DNA from: Glomus cerebriforme
Lineage: Eukaryota; Glomeromycota; Glomeromycetes; Glomerales; Glomeraceae
Direction: 5' to 3'
DNA: 13,663 bases
NCBI GenBank assembly: GCA_003550305.1
Contig: QKYT01000273.1
Span: 92,781 to 106,443 of the forward strand
The notes under the pieces were generated by a model. That model had not been told where the DNA came from. It searched no databases and was given only the letters and a program-made list of their open reading frames with translations. The position numbers and the translations under genes are program-made. This document shows, piece after piece, positions 9,677 through 13,663 of this stretch. How positions within the stretch are numbered: the first letter of the stretch is position 1; each line of letters starts with the position of its first letter.

Positions 9677-10140
9677 TCATCCTTCATCGCATTCATCAAA
9701 TTCAATGACGAGTTCGCGTTTACGAGGGCATCGATTTAAGCAAACTAATGTTAAAATAATTTCTTGTTCAGAATGTTTGTTTTCTTCGCATTCTTCAAAC
9801 TCAATGACGAGTTCGTGTTTACGAGGGCATCGATTTAAGTAATCTAATGTTAAAAATAATTTTCTGTTCAGAATATTTGTTTCATTCAATTATATACTTT
9901 TTTTAAAAAAAAAAAATTATGAATTAATAACTTAATACCTATAAATTCATTGCTTATTATATTGCCATTTTGCTGGTAGTAATCGAAAGAATTTTTTGGT
10001 TCGGGTAGATTTTCGATTTTAAATTCTGTTGATAAATATGAAAAACTAGGTGGAGGTAAATCCCTAGTTTGTAAATTCTTATTGAATTCATATGCTTCTT
10101 GAACTTGCTTATATAATTGTGATAAATTTGGATAACTTGT
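9677..10140 (-). CDS. Two-exon 3' end of an unrecognised gene (partial)
   Basis: Proposed exons: 10140-9939 and 9843-9677, with an intron of 95 nt (donor GTATTA, acceptor ACATTAG) that joins in frame. The first exon is stop-free and has non-random, protein-like text such as L-P-P-P-S-F-S-Y-L-S and N-L-P-E-P-K-N-S-F-D-Y-Y. The second encodes two copies of a 33-residue acidic, cysteine-containing repeat (L-N-R-C-P-R-K, then E-L-V-I-E-F-x-E-C-x-E) and ends at a TGA stop. An acceptor-like ATATTAG lies just upstream of 10140, where the frame also runs into the decayed hAT transposase through a TAG. The 5' part of the gene is not visible. It may be the tail of a host gene split by the transposon, or a fusion with it. 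Family unknown. Confidence 0.4.
9682..9879. repeat. 99-bp tandem duplication (two copies)
   Basis: Copies at about 9682-9780 and 9781-9879 differ by a few substitutions and small indels. The period is 99 bp (for example CAATGACG at 9703 and 9802), equal to 33 codons, so both the minus-strand and the plus-strand frames stay open. Each copy contains ACATTAG on the minus strand, so the splice acceptor of the terminal exon is duplicated as well. Confidence 0.85.
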
Positions 10141-10141
10141 C

Positions 10142-12120
10142 TAATATGTAACCTTGGCCATATAAGGTAAAACACCTATCAAGTAAATTAATTTTTCTAT
10201 TATTTCAGATTTTAAACTGCTATGCTTATTTGTAATTAAGTTTTCTATATTGGAAAATAATTTTTCTAAAAAAACTGATGTAATAAAAATTCTAAAGAAT
10301 TCTTTAAATAATTTACTTAAAATTAAGAACTTATTTTTATTATTTTTCTACCAAGATAATAAATTAACATTTCTAATTAGCTTGAGCTTTAAATATATAT
10401 CAAATATCAACTTTATAACTTTATTTTCTTTCTCTTCACAATTATCTTCCTCTTCAAAAATACTATCCAATAAAGATTTATCTAAATAAGAATCATCTTA
10501 ATTTTTATTATTATTTTCATTTTCATTTTTAGCTCCAATATTTACTTCATTTTTCAAATATATTATATATATTTTTTTTTACAAATAAAGTAGTTGCTTT
10601 TTATTTTTCTATTGTACTAAAATGTACTAATTTTTTAAATCTAAAATCCAAAAGAGTAACAAGAAGATTAACATTAGAATATACTGACTAATACTTTTTT
10701 TAATAATCTATCAAATGTCTCTAAAAATAATAAAACTAGTATTTTTATTTTAATTAGTCTTGAAATATTTATTATTTTTTTTTTTTAATACATTTTTATT
10801 AATTTCAATTGTATCCACTATTTCACTATTAGAAATTTTATATATCATCATTTAATAAAATTTTTTGACTATTATCTTCATTATAATTTTTTCAATAAGT
10901 TTTTAATATTTTTTAATAAAATCTTTTAATTTAAATTGAATTAAATTGTAATCTCTTCAAATTTTTTTAAAATATATTACCAAGTTTTTTATAAATTTCT
11001 ATTTTTCTTTACTTAATATTATTCTTTCAAGTCTATTACTATCTTTTTTATTTTCTTTAATATTATCTGCTTTTAATTTATTAGATAAATAAATCAAAAT
11101 CCTTATGATCTTTTTCAAGAATAAAAAGATAAATTCTATTTTATCTGAACATCTTTAACTGTTTTGTAGATTTTAAAATAATTGATACAAAATTAGATCT
11201 TCTAATTGTTTGGATAAACTAAAAAAAATATACCAATCTTTTTATTCTTAAAATAAAAAATTTAAATATTAATGTTATATATTAAAGCTTTTTCTATTAT
11301 TAACTGAAGAGTATGGGCTGTATATAAAATCCTTTCAATACTAAATTTATTTTTAAGTAGTCTAACTTAACTTTATTACTAATATTCCAATTAATAATTA
11401 TTTCTTTTAACTTGTTTTTTATAACTTCAAATATATATAAATAATAAATTATAAAATATATTAAAAAGTAAAAAAGCTTCTTTTAAATTGTAATCATCTG
11501 AAATCCAAAAAGCAGTTATTTCAATATATTTATGTTATTTTTATAATGTTTAAAAATCTGTTATTAAACTTATTTTACTTATATTTTAAAAATATTTTTT
11601 TTAAACAAATTTGTTCAGTTTCAAACATATTATCTAATAATTTATCTAATATCTCTTCAGTTGGTAATTCAAAAAAAAAAATACAATAATAATAATAATT
11701 CTTTAATATTCTTTAAAATATAAAAAGATTGTGAATCTTTTATAATAAATTTTAATACTTTTTTATGTAAAAAAATTTAATTGATTTTTAGTTAAAGGTC
11801 TGGCTTAAATAACAAAATCTCTTATATACTTTTTTTTTTTTGAACTTTAAACTTTAAAAAAATTATAATCAATTTAATATATTAAATTATTATTTTTTAA
11901 AAAAAAAAACTAATAAATTATTTACCAATTCTTGTTTTACAGAATTAGATATATTATAAATTTTTCTTAAATGATTTATCATATTTGTATTTGTAGTAGT
12001 TAAGCCATTTTTCATTTTGTAATTATATATTTTATAAGGATTTTTAGTAAAAACAGTTTATTTTGTTAGTCTTTTAGTTTTTTTTTATAAGGTTTATTAT
12101 TATCATCTTATAATGAAGTT
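10142..12120 (-). mobile_element. Decayed hAT-superfamily transposon (BED finger to dimerisation domain)
   Basis: Read on the minus strand, fragments occur in the normal hAT order: a BED-finger tail (N-M-I-N-H-L-R-K, about 12000-11946); F-I-I-K-D-S-Q-S-F (11750s); K-I-S-L-I-T-D-F (about 11576); F-W-I-S-D-D-Y-N-L (about 11508); A-H-T-L-Q-L-I-I (about 11318); V-K-D-V before a former W-N (about 11159); T-L-L-D-F-R-F-K-K-L (about 10660); and the C-terminal dimerisation domain (about 10490-10160) with N-V-N-L-L-S-W, L-F-S-N-I-E-N-L-I and S-L-K-S-E-I. Stops and frameshifts are frequent, so it cannot encode an active transposase. The dimerisation part is the best kept, with one frame running about 400 nt and few stops. 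Family features are known for hAT; element ends are uncertain. Confidence 0.8.
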
Positions 12121-12257
12121 ATTCTAAATGATAAATTACTTTCTTTACTTTATAAATAAACCTTTTTCAAATTAAACTTTATTTCTATTAAAAAAAAAAA
12201 TTGACAAATGTATTTATTAATTAAATCAATTTAAGTTACATATATTTTATTAATCTT

Positions 12258-12326
12258 ACAAGTATATTCAAATTATATGGGTATATTTGAATCTAATAAT
12301 TATATTCAAATTATAAACAACCCTAG
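12258..12326 (-). repeat. Possible 5' end of the hAT element with subterminal repeats
   Basis: The minus strand from 12326 reads CTAGGGTTG, similar to hAT termini of the C/TAGGG type. Two copies of TATTCAAATTAT lie just inside (near 12266 and 12302), like transposase-binding subterminal repeats. I found no matching opposite terminus or 8-bp target duplication near 9900-10200, so this end is tentative. Confidence 0.3.
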
Positions 12327-12339
12327 TATTATCCAGAAA

Positions 12340-13137
12340 AATACATATATATTTTGAATGATTATTTTTGGCAATTATACTAAGTGTGAAACTATTTTTA
12401 AAATACTTAGCATTTTTTCTTGAATTATTTTCATCATGACACTAAGTAACCCAACTTTCTCAAATAGAATGACATCTTTTACAAATCTTATTTTATTGTT
12501 GGTGTGACATGTAACATGTTAACAAGTTGTTCAGAAAATCAAAAAAAAAAATTTCATGAAAAAAAAGAAAAAGGAATATATGGTGTAAGGATCTACTAAA
12601 TAAATATTATTATATTATTAGAGTTTTTTTTCTGTCATCTTTTTTTATAGTAGAAGTTGTTGAATCACATGATATATTCGATTTTGAATATTGTATGACT
12701 TATGACTAGAATTGTAGCCTTCTCTATTTAGGAAAACATCTAAGTTTTAGGTCTTGGCTGATGTTGCAGGTTAAATGAATGGTTTACATTCTGATACCTA
12801 TTACTTGCTATAAAAAGTAGTATTATATGATGGTAATGGTTCTGCCAAAGATCACAATAAAAGGGTATGTTTGATTGATCTTTTTTTATTCCATCAATGA
12901 TAAATTTTAGTCAAACAACGCAGTTCTATCAAAAAAAAAAAGATCAGTGGTTTGTAGCTTCCTGTTTTATTAACAATCACACTTTATTATGTTTTATTCC
13001 CATAAAAGTATTAATTATAAAATTTTTTTTTATTTGCAATAAAGTTAATAAATAAAAGTTTATTTACATAAAATGTTTTGTAGAATCATAAATTTAAATT
13101 GTAGTTGTCCTATATTCTGTGTATGGAAAACGTCAAA
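12340..13137. other. AT-rich stretch without recognised gene
   Basis: All frames are broken by stops. There are A/T tracts, a near-palindrome around ACATGTAACATGTTAACAAG (near 12510) and an imperfect inverted pair TGATCTTTTTTT / AAAAAAAGATCA (12876-12887 and 12935-12946). No protein motif was recognised; it may be old transposon debris. Confidence 0.45.
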
Positions 13138-13296
13138 ATCGACAAGAACAAAGAAAGGGCGGCGACCGATCTATCAATAAGAAAGAATTCATTATATAAG
13201 TAAAAGCCGGTGAGGTTTAAAGTACTTAAAAAAATAAAAAAATGATTTATGCTGACCTTTGGCCGTGCCGCCCCCAAGTGGATTGTTCTTGTCGAT
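13138..13296. repeat. Outer inverted repeat of unit 1
   Basis: ATCGACAAGAACAA (13138-13151) is the exact reverse complement of 13283-13296. Just inside, GGGCGGC (13157-13163) pairs with GCCGCCC (13267-13273), so the whole segment can form a long imperfect hairpin. Unit 2 has the equivalent arms at 13407-13415 and 13544-13552. Confidence 0.75.
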
Positions 13297-13302
13297 ATTC
13301 TT

Positions 13303-13372
13303 CCATATATTACTGTAATTAAGCACCCTTTTTCGAATATAAAACAGGGTGCTTAATAACAGCAATATACGG
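13303..13372. repeat. Second hairpin of unit 1
   Basis: The 27-nt arms 13303-13329 and 13346-13372 are complementary at 24 positions, around a 16-nt AT-rich loop. The arms end in AAGCACCCT / AGGGTGCTT. Confidence 0.75.
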
Positions 13373-13561
13373 GAATTGTCTAAAATATTATAATAAAATA
13401 TTTAATGACAAGATCAGTAAGAGGACGACGAGTAATCTATCAATAAGAAGAATTCATTATATAAGTAAAAGCCGATGAGACTTCAAAAGTACTTAAAAAA
13501 AAATGATTTTTGCTGACCTTTGGCCGCCGCCCTCAAGTGATTGGATCTTGTCGATATTCCA

Positions 13562-13609
13562 CCGTATATTACTGTAATTAAGCGGGTGCTTAATAACAGT
13601 AATATACGG
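13562..13609. repeat. Second hairpin of unit 2
   Basis: The 22-nt arms 13562-13583 and 13588-13609 have a single mismatch around a 4-nt GGGT loop. This is a shorter-loop version of the hairpin in unit 1. Confidence 0.8.
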
Positions 13610-13663
13610 GAATTGTAATATTAATCGGTGCAGCGACAAGATCAAAAAGTGATCTATCAATAA

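Larger units (their letters stand above)
13138..13663. repeat. Tandem array of hairpin-bearing repeat units, cut by the window end
   Basis: Three unit starts share GACAAGA/GACAAG (13141, 13407, 13635) and TCTATCAATAA (13170, 13436, 13653), so spacing is about 266 and then 217-228 bp. Complete units share the order: GACAAG arm, TCTATCAATAAG, GAATTCATTATATAAG, AAGTACTTAAAA, GCTGACCTTTGGCCG, CTTGTCGATATTC, then a second inverted repeat. The units are GC-richer than their surroundings. No coding frame was seen. The class is unknown: satellite, nested MITEs or a larger element's end. Confidence 0.8.

Noticed and set aside
9624..9842. Plus-strand ORF of about 72 codons through the 99-bp repeat
   Set aside because: The period is a multiple of three, so both strands stay open. 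The minus strand has a matching splice acceptor and an upstream exon, and its text is more protein-like.
10250..10489. Plus-strand ORF of about 79 codons
   Set aside because: It is antisense to the hAT dimerisation domain, whose conserved order is clear on the other strand.
13468..13492. Hammerhead-ribozyme-like core (CGATGAG followed by CAAA) in repeat unit 2
   Set aside because: The core requires CUGANGA, which is not met, and the equivalent place in unit 1 reads CGGTGAG, so the resemblance is not conserved.
13138..13663. CRISPR-like array
   Set aside because: Repeats are long, unevenly spaced and themselves palindromic, with no short unique spacers; the context is a eukaryotic genome.

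Overview
The window looks like nuclear DNA of a filamentous fungus with a very AT-rich, transposon-filled genome. It fits an arbuscular mycorrhizal fungus of the Glomeromycotina (Rhizophagus-like); this is inferred from base composition, many short introns (about 64-108 nt) with GT..AG ends, and the style of the hAT transposon remains. Nothing bacterial or viral was seen, and no tRNA or rRNA genes were recognised.

The core (1216-9277) is a pair of paralogous genes arranged head to head, separated by about 840 bp of shared upstream DNA. Each has 11 exons by my reconstruction. All ten introns sit at matching positions and phases, and six of the eleven exons have identical length in both copies, including a 24-nt micro-exon. 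The minus-strand copy (4774 down to 1216) encodes about 916 residues and the plus-strand copy (5615 to 9277) about 931. Each protein has a signal peptide, a long N-glycosylated ectodomain (possibly propeller-like, then an Ig-like segment ending in W-K-F-N-T, then a SEA-like juxtamembrane segment) and a C-terminal bundle of five or six membrane segments with an E-D-I-P-Q/R motif. I cannot name the family; the layout suggests a cell-surface receptor or sensor. Intron 1 of the minus-strand copy carries a 91-bp MITE with perfect 23-bp terminal inverted repeats and a perfect 9-bp target duplication.

The left flank (1-1215) holds an eroded minus-strand fossil that faintly resembles the end of a LINE-type reverse transcriptase. 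To the right, 9677-10140 (minus) holds a two-exon gene 3' end that appears intact. Its last exon contains a 99-bp tandem duplication that also duplicates the splice acceptor. Directly upstream of it on the same strand, 10142-12120 is a decayed hAT transposase, recognisable from its BED finger to its dimerisation domain, in which at least four conserved tryptophan positions are now stop codons.

The right end (13138-13663) begins a tandem array of roughly 220-270-bp GC-richer units. Each complete unit holds two hairpins, and the array runs off the window. The remaining stretches (1-360, 9278-9676, 12340-13137) are AT-rich and show no gene I can support.
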